From Hyphomicrobiales bacterium (lineage in GTDB: Bacteria; Pseudomonadota; Alphaproteobacteria; Rhizobiales; Beijerinckiaceae): 64,000 bases of DNA. The stretch spans positions 87,700 to 151,699 of the forward strand of contig UBZM01000002.1 of the NCBI GenBank assembly GCA_900470095.1, written 5' to 3'. Below are positions 28,765 to 39,644 of the stretch, in pieces (the first letter of the stretch is position 1; every line of letters starts with the position of its first letter). The notes under the pieces were generated by a model. That model was not told where the DNA came from. It searched no databases and worked only from the letters and a program-made list of their open reading frames with translations. Position numbers and translations under genes: made by a program.

Positions 28765-29481
28765 TCATGACCACCCCGACCGCCAGACCGCGAACTTCGC
28801 CTTAGTCTCCGCATTGGCCGGATAAAGTCCGAAAATGGTCTCGCCGGCGCGGACACGTTCTTCGACGAAATCTTCATAGGCCGTCTGCTCATAGGCCTCC
28901 TCAGCGATCTCATTGGCGAGATGGGCCGGGATCACGCAGACGCCCTCACCGTCCCCGACCACGATGTCACCGGGGAACACCGGCACATCGCCGCAACCGA
29001 TCGGCACGTTGATATCGGCCGCGTGGTGGCGGATCAGATTGGTGGGGGCACTCGGCCGGTTGTGAAAGGCCGGGAATGGCATCTGGGCGATGTCGGGCGA
29101 ATCCCGGAAGCCGCCATCAGTGACGACGCCGGCAACGCCCCGCTGCATCAACCGCGAGACCAGAATGCCGCCAGCCGACGCCGCACGCGCATCTTTGCGG
29201 CTGTCGATCACCATGACATGGCCGGGCGGACAGGCCTCGACCGCTTTGCGCTGCGGATGCTCGATATCGGCGAAGACGCCGAGATGGTCGAGATCCTCGC
29301 GCGCCGGGATGTAGCGCAACGTATAGGCCTCGCCGACCATCCGAGGTGCCGCGGTTCCGAGCGGCCGCACGTCCTGGATGAAAACATTGCGGAAGCCACG
29401 CTTGAACAAAGCAGTCGTCAGCGTAGCGCTGGAGACGCGCTTCAGCCTTTCGCGATTTTCAGGGGTCAGCACAGACGTCAT
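28765..29481 (-). CDS. RraA-family protein (possible oxo-acid aldolase)
   Basis: The 238-residue protein has the RraA / HMG-aldolase fold: RVSSATLTTALFKRGFRN, VFADIEHPQRKAVEACPPGHVMVI and GVAGVVTDGGFRDSPDI, where the Arg-Asp pair binds metal and substrate. Such proteins are often misnamed dimethylmenaquinone methyltransferase or RNase regulators; many are aldolases for 4-hydroxy-2-oxo acids. It follows the Bug binding protein on the same strand, beside sugar-acid dehydratase genes, so a catabolic role is more likely than RNase control. ATG 29502 is an alternative start. Confidence 0.78.
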   Translation of the reverse strand: MTSVLTPENRERLKRVSSATLTTALFKRGFRNVFIQDVRPLGTAAPRMVGEAYTLRYIPAREDLDHLGVFADIEHPQRKAVEACPPGHVMVIDSRKDARAASAGGILVSRLMQRGVAGVVTDGGFRDSPDIAQMPFPAFHNRPSAPTNLIRHHAADINVPIGCGDVPVFPGDIVVGDGEGVCVIPAHLANEIAEEAYEQTAYEDFVEERVRAGETIFGLYPANAETKAKFAVWRSGWS

Positions 29482-29606
29482 CAGAAGGTGATCCTCATTC
29501 ACTCAAAGGAGGCGGCATACGACGCAGTTGATCGCCGCCCCGGGTCGCACCGCACCGCCGCGCAGCCCCGGGTTGGCGCCCTTGCTCAGAACACGGCGAT
29601 CGCGAT

Positions 29607-30575
29607 TCACTCGATCTTTACGTTCGCCTTCTGCGCGACCTCGGCCCAGCGCTTAGTTTCGGCGGCGATATGGGCGGTGAAATCGGCCTGGTTCGAGCCG
29701 ACCGGGTCGACCCCGAGCTTCCTGAGCTGCTCGACCGTCGCGGGCTCGCGCATGATCGCCTGTACCTCGGCAGAGAGCTTGTCGACGATCGGCTTCGGCG
29801 TTGCTGCCGGAGCAAAGAAGCCGTGCCAGGAGGTCGCGGCATAGCCGGGAATGAACTCGGCCAGCGCCGGCAGGTCCTTGGCGACGGCCAACCGTTCCGG
29901 CGTTGCGGTGGCGAGCGCTCTGATCTTGCCGGCTTCCACATGCGGCCAGGCAATGGTGATGTTGTCGAAGGAAAGCTGGATCTGGCCGGAGAGCAAGTCC
30001 TGCGTCACCTGCCCGCTCGAGCGATAGGGCACATGGGCCATGTCGGTACCCGTCGCGACCTTGAACAGCTCCGCCGCCATATGCGTGGAGGTCCCCGCCC
30101 CGGACGAGCCGAACGAGTATTTGCCCGGATTCTTTTTCAGCAGCTCGATGAGTTCAGGCACCGACTTCGCCGGCAGGTCGAGATTGACCATCAGGATATT
30201 CGGCACGCTCGCCACCTGCGAGATCGGCGCAAAATCCTTGATGTGGTCAAAGGGCATCTTGCTGTAGACGGCCGGGTTGATCGCATGGGTAGAGACCGTG
30301 CCCATGGTCAGCGTATAGCCGTCGGCCGGCGCCCTCGCGACAGCCGCGACACCGGTATTGCCGCCTGCCCCCGCCCGATTTTCGACGATGAACTTGCCAT
30401 TGAGCCGCACAGCCAGCCGCTCGGCCAGGATTCGGCCGAGAAGATCGGTCGTGCCGCCGGCCGCGAAGGGCACCACGATGGTCACGACCTTCGAGGGATA
30501 GTCCGCCTGCGCCAGGGCAGCCGGGGCGATCATCAGGCAGGCGGCGGCCATTGCCGCGCGTCGCGTCAAACTCAT
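29607..30575 (-). CDS. Bug-family periplasmic solute-binding protein (TctC type)
   Basis: The protein has 322 residues with a signal peptide (MSLTRRAAMAAACLMIAPAA up to ALAQ). The mature part has the Bug pattern: YPSKVVTIVVPFAAGGTTDL, IVENRAGAGGNTGVAAVARA and DGYTLTMGTVSTHAINP. These proteins bind carboxylates for tripartite tricarboxylate transporters. No TctA/TctB membrane genes are in the window, so it is an orphan receptor. An excellent AGGGAGGAAG precedes the ATG at 30575; the long upstream frame is an artefact. It is transcribed divergently from the GntR gene. Confidence 0.9.
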   Translation of the reverse strand: MSLTRRAAMAAACLMIAPAALAQADYPSKVVTIVVPFAAGGTTDLLGRILAERLAVRLNGKFIVENRAGAGGNTGVAAVARAPADGYTLTMGTVSTHAINPAVYSKMPFDHIKDFAPISQVASVPNILMVNLDLPAKSVPELIELLKKNPGKYSFGSSGAGTSTHMAAELFKVATGTDMAHVPYRSSGQVTQDLLSGQIQLSFDNITIAWPHVEAGKIRALATATPERLAVAKDLPALAEFIPGYAATSWHGFFAPAATPKPIVDKLSAEVQAIMREPATVEQLRKLGVDPVGSNQADFTAHIAAETKRWAEVAQKANVKIE

Positions 30576-30662
30576 CAGGTCTTCCTCCCTTATTGCAGCG
30601 CCCGCGCAATTCGCGCCAGCTCGACCCTTCTCGGGCTCCTTGCCGCAGGACATAGCACAGCA

Positions 30663-30690
30663 TTTCAGATTTGAAATCTGAAATTTCAGA
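30663..30690. promoter_or_regulatory. Palindromic operator between Bug-protein and GntR genes
   Basis: TTTCAGATTT (30663-30672), one central G, and AAATCTGAAA (30674-30683) form a perfect 10+1+10 palindrome. A further TTTCAGA half-site follows at 30684-30690. It lies 88 bases before the Bug gene and about 100 before the GntR gene, so it probably binds that GntR regulator and controls both arms. Confidence 0.65.
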
Positions 30691-30791
30691 CTTGTTCGGG
30701 CTTGATGTTTGTGATGTTTGATGCGGCGATGCAGGGAGGAACGCCGGAGCCCGATCGGGATTTCGGTGCCTCCCCCGCACATGCTGGGACT

Positions 30792-31499
30792 ATGATGACC
30801 GAGACCACCACGATCGAGCCCGTCGCCCCTCACCTGCTGCGCTCCTTGCGCGAGCATGTGCATGAGCGTCTGCGTCGGGCGATCGTGGCCGGCAGCTTCC
30901 AGAACGGGGAGCGGCTGAACGAGCGTCAGCTCGCCGAAATGCTCGGCGTCAGTACAACCCCGGTGAAGGATGCGATCCGTAAGCTCGAAAGCGAAGGGCT
31001 TGTCCGCACAGAGGCACGACGCGGCGTCTTCGTGCTCTTCTCCGCGCGCCAGGCTCTGGAGATGGCGCTTGGCCGCGCCGCAATCGAAAGCGTGATGGCC
31101 CATATCGCCGCCAATCGCATCAGCGACGCCGAGATCCGCGACATGTCGCGGCTGATCGACGACATGGCGCACGCGACCGAGCACAGCGCACTCGAGGACC
31201 TCGTCAATCTGAACGAGGCTTATCACGGCGCGATCCACCGGATCTCGGGCTGCGCCTATCTGGAGCGCCGGCTGGACGGACAGCGCATGTATGATCACGC
31301 CCAGCGCATCGCACTGCTCGGCGAGCAGGACGAACGCCGCCAGGGTTTTGTCGAACACCAGGGAATCTTCGAGGCGCTGGCTGGGCGCAAGCCGCAGCTC
31401 GCCGAGCAGCGAATGAGGAGCCACATCGTGCGCTCGGCCAAGAGCCATGTGCGCCAGGTGTTCGGCTCGGATGCGGAGGGATTGGCCTATGACGAATGA
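30792..31499 (+). CDS. GntR-family transcriptional regulator (FCD type)
   Basis: The protein has 235 residues. The N-terminal winged helix contains LREHVHERLRRAIVAGSFQNG, ERLNERQLAEMLGVSTTPVKDAI and LVRTEARRGVFV. The C-terminal all-helical FCD-type ligand domain (about 90-225) has the metal/ligand His positions in NEAYHGAIHRIS and HQGIFEALAGR. It is divergent from the Bug gene, with a palindrome between, and overlaps the DapA-family gene by 11 bases, so it likely regulates the whole module in response to its sugar-acid substrate. ATG 30795 is an equal start choice. Confidence 0.88.
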   Translation: MMTETTTIEPVAPHLLRSLREHVHERLRRAIVAGSFQNGERLNERQLAEMLGVSTTPVKDAIRKLESEGLVRTEARRGVFVLFSARQALEMALGRAAIESVMAHIAANRISDAEIRDMSRLIDDMAHATEHSALEDLVNLNEAYHGAIHRISGCAYLERRLDGQRMYDHAQRIALLGEQDERRQGFVEHQGIFEALAGRKPQLAEQRMRSHIVRSAKSHVRQVFGSDAEGLAYDE

Positions 31500-32406
31500 T
31501 CGCTTGCGGACCGCATTACGCGGGATTTCCGGTGTGCATGTCACAGCCTGGAAGGGCGACGGCGAAGCTGACTGGGCCCTGACCGGCCAGATCGTCCGGC
31601 GCATTGCCGAGGCCGGCATCCACAATATCGTCTCGGCCGGAAATACCGGCGAGTTCTACCCGATGACCACCGACGAGGTTGTCCGCAGCCATGCTGTCGC
31701 CGCCGAAGCAGCGGCCGGCAAGGCGCTGGTCACGGCCGGCATCGGCCGCTCCCTTCGCGAGGCGATCGCGACCGGCAAACTCGCAGTTGCGGCCGGTTGC
31801 GATGCGGTGATGGTACATCACCCGCTCGATCCCTTTGCCGCGCCGCAATCGCAGGCCGATTACATTCTCGCCATCGCCGAAGCCCTGCCGATACCGGTCG
31901 TCGCCTATATCCGCTCCGACGCGATCGGCGTGAAGGACCTCGCCCGTGTCGCGACCCACGCCAATGTCGCCGGAGTGAAGTTCGCATCGGGCAACATGAT
32001 GCTGCTGGCCGAGTGCGTGCGCGCGACCAAGGGCACCAGCGCGAACTGGATCTGCGGACTGGCCGAGGGTTGGGCTGCGCCCTTCCACGCGCTCGGCGCC
32101 CGTGGCTTCACATCAGGGCTGGTGAATGTCGTGCCCGAACGCTCCCTCGCGATCTGGCAGGCGCTGGAGGGCGACGACTATGAACTCGCCCGACGCCTCG
32201 TCGACGAGATCGCCGGCTTCGAGACGCTGCGCACCAGATACGGCAACGGCGCCAATGTGACCGTGGTCAAGGAGGCGCTCGGCCTGCTCGGCACGCCGGT
32301 CGGCCCCGTGCGCCTGCCCGGACTCCCCGAACTGAACGAGAGCGAGCGCGTCGAGCTGCGCCGTGTCGTCGCCAGTTGGGGCATGCAGCAAGCAGCCGCG
32401 GAATAG
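31489..32406 (+). CDS. Dihydrodipicolinate-synthase-family lyase (sugar-acid dehydratase/aldolase)
   Basis: The 305-residue TIM-barrel enzyme belongs to the DapA/NAL class I aldolase family. The Schiff-base Lys is in VAGVKFASGN, and the partner Tyr is in IPVVAYIRSD. SAGNTGEFYPMTTDEVVRS replaces the usual GTTGE loop. Lying between a GntR regulator and an IlvD/Edd dehydratase, it most likely acts on a 2-keto-3-deoxy sugar acid rather than in lysine synthesis. The ATG at 31489 overlaps the regulator's stop region. Confidence 0.85.
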   Translation: MTNDRLRTALRGISGVHVTAWKGDGEADWALTGQIVRRIAEAGIHNIVSAGNTGEFYPMTTDEVVRSHAVAAEAAAGKALVTAGIGRSLREAIATGKLAVAAGCDAVMVHHPLDPFAAPQSQADYILAIAEALPIPVVAYIRSDAIGVKDLARVATHANVAGVKFASGNMMLLAECVRATKGTSANWICGLAEGWAAPFHALGARGFTSGLVNVVPERSLAIWQALEGDDYELARRLVDEIAGFETLRTRYGNGANVTVVKEALGLLGTPVGPVRLPGLPELNESERVELRRVVASWGMQQAAAE

Positions 32407-32528
32407 CCGCAAGCGTCATCGCGGAGCACCCCGACCAGGCGTGCATCCCGCATTGCCGCCAGCGGACCGCTTCGCGACGCGCGCAACGGCGGTCAGGACC
32501 ACAAGCAAGAAACATCCGAGGAAACACC

Positions 32529-34259
32529 ATGCCCCACCCCCGCAAGACGCCCGAGACGCTGCGCAGCAGGCGCTGGTTCGGCGCCAGCGATCTGCGTTCC
32601 TTCGGTCATCGCTCGCGGGCGCTGCAGATGGGCCTCAATCACGAGGAGTTCATGGGCAAGCCGGTCATCGGCATCCTCAACACCTGGTCCGAAATCAACC
32701 CCTGCCACACCCATCTGCGCGACCGAGCCGAGGCGGTGAAGCGCGCGGTCTGGGCCGCAGGCGGCTTTCCGGTCGAAATCCCGGTGATGTCGGCCTCAGA
32801 GCAGTACCAGAAGCCGACAACGATGCTCTACCGCAACTTCCTGGCGATGGAGGCGGAGGAATCGATCCGCTCCCATCCGCTCGACGGCGCGGTGCTGCTT
32901 GGCGGCTGCGACAAGTCCACGCCCGCCCTCGTGATGGGCGCAACCAGCGCCGGCCTGCCCTTCATCTTCGTGCCTGCCGGCCCGATGCTGCGCGGCAACT
33001 GGGCCGGCAAGGTGCTGGGCTCCGGCGCGGATGTCTGGAAATACTGGGCCGAGAAGGAAGCCGGCAACATCACAGACGACCAATGGCGCGAGATGGAAAG
33101 CGGCATCGCCCGCTCGCACGGCACCTGCATGGTGATGGGTACCGCCGCAACCATGATGAGCCATGCCGAGGTGCTCGGCCTCACATTGCCCGGCGCCTCC
33201 GCGATCCCCGCCGCAGATGCCGCCCATCCCCGCATGGCCGCGGCCGCGGGAAAGCGCATCGTCGAAATGGTCTGGGAAGATTTGACGCCCGACCGCATCC
33301 TGACCCGCAAGAGCTTTGAGAATGCGCTCACCGTCCATATGGCGGTAGCGGGCTCGACCAATGCGATCATCCACCTGATCGCGATGGCGGGCCGCGCCGG
33401 CGTGCCGCTGACACCCGAGGACTTCGACACCTTCTCGCGCACGGTGCCGGTGATCGCCAACCTGCGGCCGTCCGGTGACTTTCTGATGGAGGATTTCTTC
33501 TATGCCGGCGGTCTCCCCGCCCTATTGAAACAGCTTGAGAGCAAGCTGCATACCGACGCCATGACAGTGACCGGCAAGTCGCTTGCCGAGACGATCGCGC
33601 TCGCAAGGGTCTATGACGACAACGTCATTCGCCCGCTCGACAAGGCCGTCTCGACCGCCAACGGGCTTGCGGTCCTGAAGGGCAATCTTGCGCCCGATGG
33701 CTGTGTCATCAAGCCTTCCGCGGCGGAGCCCCGGCTGCTCAAGCATCGCGGCCCGGCTCTGGTTTTCGAGGATTACGACGCGATGATGCGCGCGGTGAAC
33801 GACGAGGATCTCGAGGTCACCGCCGATCACGTCATGGTGCTGAAGAATTGCGGCCCGGTCGGCGGCCCCGGCATGCCGGAATGGGGCATGCTGCCCATTC
33901 CCAAGAAGCTGCTGAAGCAGGGCGTGCGCGACATGCTGCGCATCTCCGACGCGCGCATGTCCGGCACCAGCTACGGCGCCTGCGTGCTCCATGTCGCGCC
34001 GGAAGCTTATATCAAGGGGCCTCTCGCCGCGGTTCGGACGGGGGACATCATCGTCGTCGATGTCGAAGCTCGCAGTATCTCCGTCGAGCTTAGCGACGAC
34101 GAAATCAGCGGTCGACTCGCCACTTGGTCCCCACCCGACCGCAATTATGCTCGCGGCTATGGCCGCATGTCCGCCGCCCATATCCGCCAGGCCGACAAGG
34201 GCTGCGATTTCGACTACCTGGAGGGCACGGCCAAGGTGGCGGAACCGGAGATACACTGA
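32529..34259 (+). CDS. IlvD/Edd-family sugar-acid dehydratase
   Basis: The 576-residue Fe-S dehydratase has cysteines for the cluster in NPCHTHLRD, GGCDKSTPAL and HGTCMVMGTA. The family signature continues with RSFENALTVHMAVAGSTN-like sequence and SDARMSGTSYGACVLHVAPE. The NPCHTH and SGTSYG features fit the L-arabonate / D-xylonate dehydratase branch better than branched-chain amino acid synthesis. It would make a 2-keto-3-deoxy acid, the substrate type of the DapA-family enzyme upstream. GAGGAAA precedes the ATG at 32529; the frame continues upstream but has no start support. Confidence 0.88.
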   Translation: MPHPRKTPETLRSRRWFGASDLRSFGHRSRALQMGLNHEEFMGKPVIGILNTWSEINPCHTHLRDRAEAVKRAVWAAGGFPVEIPVMSASEQYQKPTTMLYRNFLAMEAEESIRSHPLDGAVLLGGCDKSTPALVMGATSAGLPFIFVPAGPMLRGNWAGKVLGSGADVWKYWAEKEAGNITDDQWREMESGIARSHGTCMVMGTAATMMSHAEVLGLTLPGASAIPAADAAHPRMAAAAGKRIVEMVWEDLTPDRILTRKSFENALTVHMAVAGSTNAIIHLIAMAGRAGVPLTPEDFDTFSRTVPVIANLRPSGDFLMEDFFYAGGLPALLKQLESKLHTDAMTVTGKSLAETIALARVYDDNVIRPLDKAVSTANGLAVLKGNLAPDGCVIKPSAAEPRLLKHRGPALVFEDYDAMMRAVNDEDLEVTADHVMVLKNCGPVGGPGMPEWGMLPIPKKLLKQGVRDMLRISDARMSGTSYGACVLHVAPEAYIKGPLAAVRTGDIIVVDVEARSISVELSDDEISGRLATWSPPDRNYARGYGRMSAAHIRQADKGCDFDYLEGTAKVAEPEIH

Positions 34260-34400
34260 GCGACCTCAGAACGACCGCGGCCGTGGACGCAGCAATCCTC
34301 ACAGGCCAATCCTGCCCTTGGGCCGACCGAGAGCCCAGGGCATTATCGATGCGAGCACCGAAGGCGCCGAAATGGCGTGGCCTGGGCGATGGGGCAGCTG

Positions 34401-35150
34401 ATGACGATCGGATATGACGACACGCTCCCCTTCGACCCACGCCTTGCCTACGAGATGCCGACCAATTCGCAGATCGAGCAGGAGCGTTGGGTCTTCGCCA
34501 TGTGCAATGGCAGGCGCGGCGGCCGCTTCGCCGAGATCGGCGCTTTCGACGGCGTCCTTCACAGCAACAGCTACTTCCTTGAAACCGAACATGGCTGGAA
34601 AGGTGTGGCGGTCGAGCCCAACCCCGAACTCTTTGCGAAGCTCCAGCAGAGCCGCACCGCGATTTGCCTGGAAAAGGCTGTCTATCGCGAGTCTGGCAGG
34701 GTCCTTGACTTCGTTGCCTCCCAGGAGATCGGCACCCTCGAGGAGTTCGCCGACAGCGACGGTTATGCCAGGCATCGTCGCCAGGTCGTCGCGGAGAAGG
34801 GCCTGATCCAGGTCGAGACCATCACCTTCAACGAGATCGCTGTGATGGGCGATTTCGCGTTAAGCGGCTTCGACTATGTCTCGCTCGATACGGAAGGCTC
34901 CGAACTCGATATCCTGCGCAGCATCGATTTGGCTCGCCACCGGATTCCGCTCTTCACCATAGAGCACAATTTCGTCGAGCCGCGCCGGGAGGAGATGCGG
35001 CTCCTTCTAGCCCAGGCAGGCTATGATCGGCTCAAAATCGGCTTCGACGACTGGTATTTTCACCGGCAGTTCCTCTGCGAACGAAATCACGGCGCCTCGG
35101 TGGATCTCGACGGCATCAACCGGTATTTCAAGAGCCTCTACAAGGATTAG
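34401..35150 (+). CDS. FkbM-family methyltransferase
   Basis: The 249-residue protein shows GGRFAEIGAFDGVLHSNSYFLE (shortened SAM motif EIGAFDG), VAVEPNPELFAKL and FDYVSLDTEGSELDIL, all typical of FkbM methyltransferases. The C-terminus ends in YFHRQFLCERN and a short helix. It sits between the catabolic module and a nucleotide-sugar dehydrogenase, and is a second FkbM gene in the window, not a duplicate of the one at 12585. The acceptor is unknown, presumably a sugar. A GTG at 34377 would add eight residues. Confidence 0.8.
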   Translation: MTIGYDDTLPFDPRLAYEMPTNSQIEQERWVFAMCNGRRGGRFAEIGAFDGVLHSNSYFLETEHGWKGVAVEPNPELFAKLQQSRTAICLEKAVYRESGRVLDFVASQEIGTLEEFADSDGYARHRRQVVAEKGLIQVETITFNEIAVMGDFALSGFDYVSLDTEGSELDILRSIDLARHRIPLFTIEHNFVEPRREEMRLLLAQAGYDRLKIGFDDWYFHRQFLCERNHGASVDLDGINRYFKSLYKD

Positions 35151-35274
35151 ATGACATCCCGCCAGGCCAATGGAGCTCCTCCTCCCAGCTTGTGTTGACG
35201 GGTTTTCGCAAGTCTGGAACAAGCTCACGCACGAAACAGCCGCCCACGGGTTCGGCGTAAAGCGCGAGTGCAAT

Positions 35275-36618
35275 GTGAATTCGGAAGCCGCGCAGCGCTT
35301 CATCGAGCGCACCCATGATCGCTCCTTGACCATCGGCATCATTGGCCTGGGCTATGTGGGCCTTCCACTCGTCTTGGCGGCGCTGCGCAAGGGCTTCAGC
35401 GTCATCGGCTTTGACATCGATCGCAACCGCGTCGCGCTGATCAATTCCGGCCAGAGCGACATCAAGCACATCCCGTCCCAGCCCATCGCAGAGGGCATCA
35501 GCAGCGGCCGGTTCGCTGCCACGACCGACTTCGATCGGCTGTCCGAGCCGGACGCTCTGCTCATCGCCGTGCCGACGCCGCTGACGCGGCACCGCGAGCC
35601 AGACATGTCCTATGTGGTCAAGACGGCAGAGGCGATCGCGCCCCGGTTGCAGCGCAGCCAACTGATCGTGCTGGAATCGACGACCTATCCCGGAACCACA
35701 GACCAGGTGATGCGTCCGATCCTGGAAGGCGTATCCGGGCTGGCAAGCGGGCAGGATTTCTTCCTGGCCTACTCGCCTGAACGCGAGGATCCGGGGAACC
35801 CCAGCTTCGGCACATCGGATATCCCGAAAGTGGTTGGGGGCGACGGGCCAGATGCCTTGGCAATGGCCGACGCGCTCTACGGCGCACTTGTGGTCAGAAC
35901 GGTGCCTGTTTCATCACCCGCAACTGCGGAAGCCGTCAAGCTGACCGAGAACATCTTCAGGGCAGTCAATATCGCGCTCGTCAACGAGCTGAAGCAGGTC
36001 TACAGCGCGATGGACATCGACATCTGGGAGGTCATCGAGGCGGCGAAGACCAAGCCTTTCGGCTTCATGCCCTTCTATCCGGGCCCAGGCCTCGGTGGCC
36101 ACTGCATCCCGATCGACCCCTTCTACCTGACGTGGAAGGCGCGCGAATACGACATCACGACGCGCTTCATCGAGCTCGCAGGCCAAGTCAACAGCCATAT
36201 GCCCTATCTGGTGGTGAACCGCCTGGCGGAGCTGGTCGACACGCAGCGCCACAAGAATTTCAGCGATTCCCGTATCCTCGTGCTCGGCATCGCCTACAAG
36301 AAGAATATCGACGACATGCGGGAAAGCCCCGCACTCAAGCTGATTGAGCTGATCGAAAAGCGGGGCGCCCATGTCGAGTTCCACGATCCCCATGTGCCAG
36401 TGATCCGGCCGACGCGCGAATACCCGGAGCTGACCGGGAAGAAGGGGATTCCGGTTCTTGATGCGGAAGCACTGGCTGGCTTCGATGCCGTTCTGATCGC
36501 GACCGATCACGACATCGTCGACTACGGGCTTCTGGTCGAGCACGCCCAATTGATCGTGGACACGCGCAACGCCTGCGCGCGACACGGGATAAGTGGCGCA
36601 AACGTATTCAAGGCGTAA
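35275..36618 (+). CDS. Nucleotide-sugar dehydrogenase (UDP-N-acetylglucosamine 6-dehydrogenase-like)
   Basis: The protein of about 447 residues oxidises the C6 of a UDP-hexose or UDP-HexNAc to a uronic acid using two NAD. IGIIGLGYVGLPLVL binds NAD, VLESTTYPGTTDQVM and the catalytic Cys in GPGLGGHCIPIDPFYL are clear, and GIAYKKNIDDMRESPALK matches the WbpA/TviB group rather than UDP-glucose dehydrogenase. I chose the GTG at 35275, giving the usual short N-terminus; an ATG at 35170 would add 35 unusual residues. It probably feeds the polysaccharide locus. Confidence 0.85.
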   Translation: MNSEAAQRFIERTHDRSLTIGIIGLGYVGLPLVLAALRKGFSVIGFDIDRNRVALINSGQSDIKHIPSQPIAEGISSGRFAATTDFDRLSEPDALLIAVPTPLTRHREPDMSYVVKTAEAIAPRLQRSQLIVLESTTYPGTTDQVMRPILEGVSGLASGQDFFLAYSPEREDPGNPSFGTSDIPKVVGGDGPDALAMADALYGALVVRTVPVSSPATAEAVKLTENIFRAVNIALVNELKQVYSAMDIDIWEVIEAAKTKPFGFMPFYPGPGLGGHCIPIDPFYLTWKAREYDITTRFIELAGQVNSHMPYLVVNRLAELVDTQRHKNFSDSRILVLGIAYKKNIDDMRESPALKLIELIEKRGAHVEFHDPHVPVIRPTREYPELTGKKGIPVLDAEALAGFDAVLIATDHDIVDYGLLVEHAQLIVDTRNACARHGISGANVFKA

Positions 36619-36796
36619 CAAGCGAGGCAAACCGGCAGCCGGTCGATCCGGCTCAACGCCCCCCCAAGGCCTTTCTCAACTGCTTCAGCCAGATAGCGTT
36701 AGCGAAAGCCGGCTTCAGATCAGCAGGCGGCCGGAGCCCGAGGCATGAAGTACCGCCGGGCCAGCCTCTGGCACGGCGGCTATGACCTATGTTTGG

Positions 36797-36823
36797 GAAG
36801 CGAGGGGCCTTGCCCCTCGCTTC
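36797..36823. terminator. 12-bp stem-loop downstream of the first oligopeptide ABC operon
   Basis: GAAGCGAGGGGC (36797-36808) pairs perfectly with GCCCCTCGCTTC (36812-36823) around a three-base loop. It lies eight bases past the stop of the fused ATPase gene on the minus strand. There is no T-run on either side, so it may be a weak terminator or an mRNA 3'-end protector. Confidence 0.5.
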
Positions 36824-36830
36824 GACGGCC

Positions 36831-38681
<1,851 letters not shown>

Positions 38682-38702
38682 GCTGAAGCTTTCCAGTCTT
38701 TC

Positions 38703-39644
38703 CTAGATCACGCGGCGCGGGTCGAGCGCGTCGCGCAAGCCATCGCCAATGAAGTTGATCGAGAGAACGGTGAGGAAGATCGCTGCACCTGGGAACAAGG
38801 CCCAGTGCGGGGCGACATCGAGATGATCCTTGGCGTCGAACAGGATCCGCCCCCAGGTCGGGATGTCCGGCGGGAAGCCCAGGCCGAGGAAGGACAGGGT
38901 CGATTCGGCGATGATCGCGGACGACACCTCGATGGTGCCGGCAACGATGACCGGTCCCATCGCGTTGGGCAGGATGTGGCTGACGACCTGCCGCCATTTC
39001 GTCGCGCCCGACGCACGCGCCGCCTCCACGAACTCCTTCTCGCGCAGCGAGAAGAACTGGGCCCGGACCAGGCGGGCGACGGGCATCCAGCGCAACCCGC
39101 CGATGACGACGACGATCAGGACGAAGACGCCGCCCTCAAGCCCGAAAACGGCCTTGAGCTGTTCACGGAACAGATAGATCACCAGCAGCAGCAGCGGCAG
39201 CTGCGGCAGCGACAGGAAGAGGTCGGTGACCCACATCAGGAAGGAGTCGACATAGCCGCGCGACATGCCGGCGATCGCCCCGACGACGACGCCGACGAAC
39301 GTGGCGACCACCATGGCGGCGAGGCCGACGGCGAGCGAGATGCGCCCGCCATAGATCATCCGCGCCAGAATATCCTGGCCGAGATCGTCGGTACCGAACG
39401 GATGGCTCCAGGACGGCGTCTGCAGCTGTGCCGCGAAGTCGATATCGTTGATCGCCACAGGCCAGAGCCATGGGCCAATGACGACGCCGAGCACAAGCAG
39501 GCCGAGCACGATCGTGCTGATCATTGCCAGGCGGTGTCGGCGGAAGCGGCGCCAGGTCTCGCGCGCTGGCGAGACCGACACGCTCCGCGCCGGCGAGCCG
39601 GAAGTCGGCTCAGCGGAAGGAGATACGAGGGTCGAGCCAGCCAT
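38703..39644 (-). CDS. Oligopeptide-type ABC transporter permease (DppC type)
   Basis: The protein of about 313 residues has a cytoplasmic N-terminus (ETWRRFRRHRLAMISTIVLG) and about six membrane segments. HPFGTDDLGQDILARMIYGGRISL and the EAA loop (EFVEAARASGATKWRQVVSHILPN) are typical of DppC/OppC. LSFLGLGFPPDIPTWG is the conserved late motif. The ATG at 39644 overlaps the end of the DppB-type gene by 35 bases; a TTG at 39659 is an alternative. It pairs with that permease and the fused ATPase. Confidence 0.91.
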   Translation of the reverse strand: MAGSTLVSPSAEPTSGSPARSVSVSPARETWRRFRRHRLAMISTIVLGLLVLGVVIGPWLWPVAINDIDFAAQLQTPSWSHPFGTDDLGQDILARMIYGGRISLAVGLAAMVVATFVGVVVGAIAGMSRGYVDSFLMWVTDLFLSLPQLPLLLLVIYLFREQLKAVFGLEGGVFVLIVVVIGGLRWMPVARLVRAQFFSLREKEFVEAARASGATKWRQVVSHILPNAMGPVIVAGTIEVSSAIIAESTLSFLGLGFPPDIPTWGRILFDAKDHLDVAPHWALFPGAAIFLTVLSINFIGDGLRDALDPRRVI

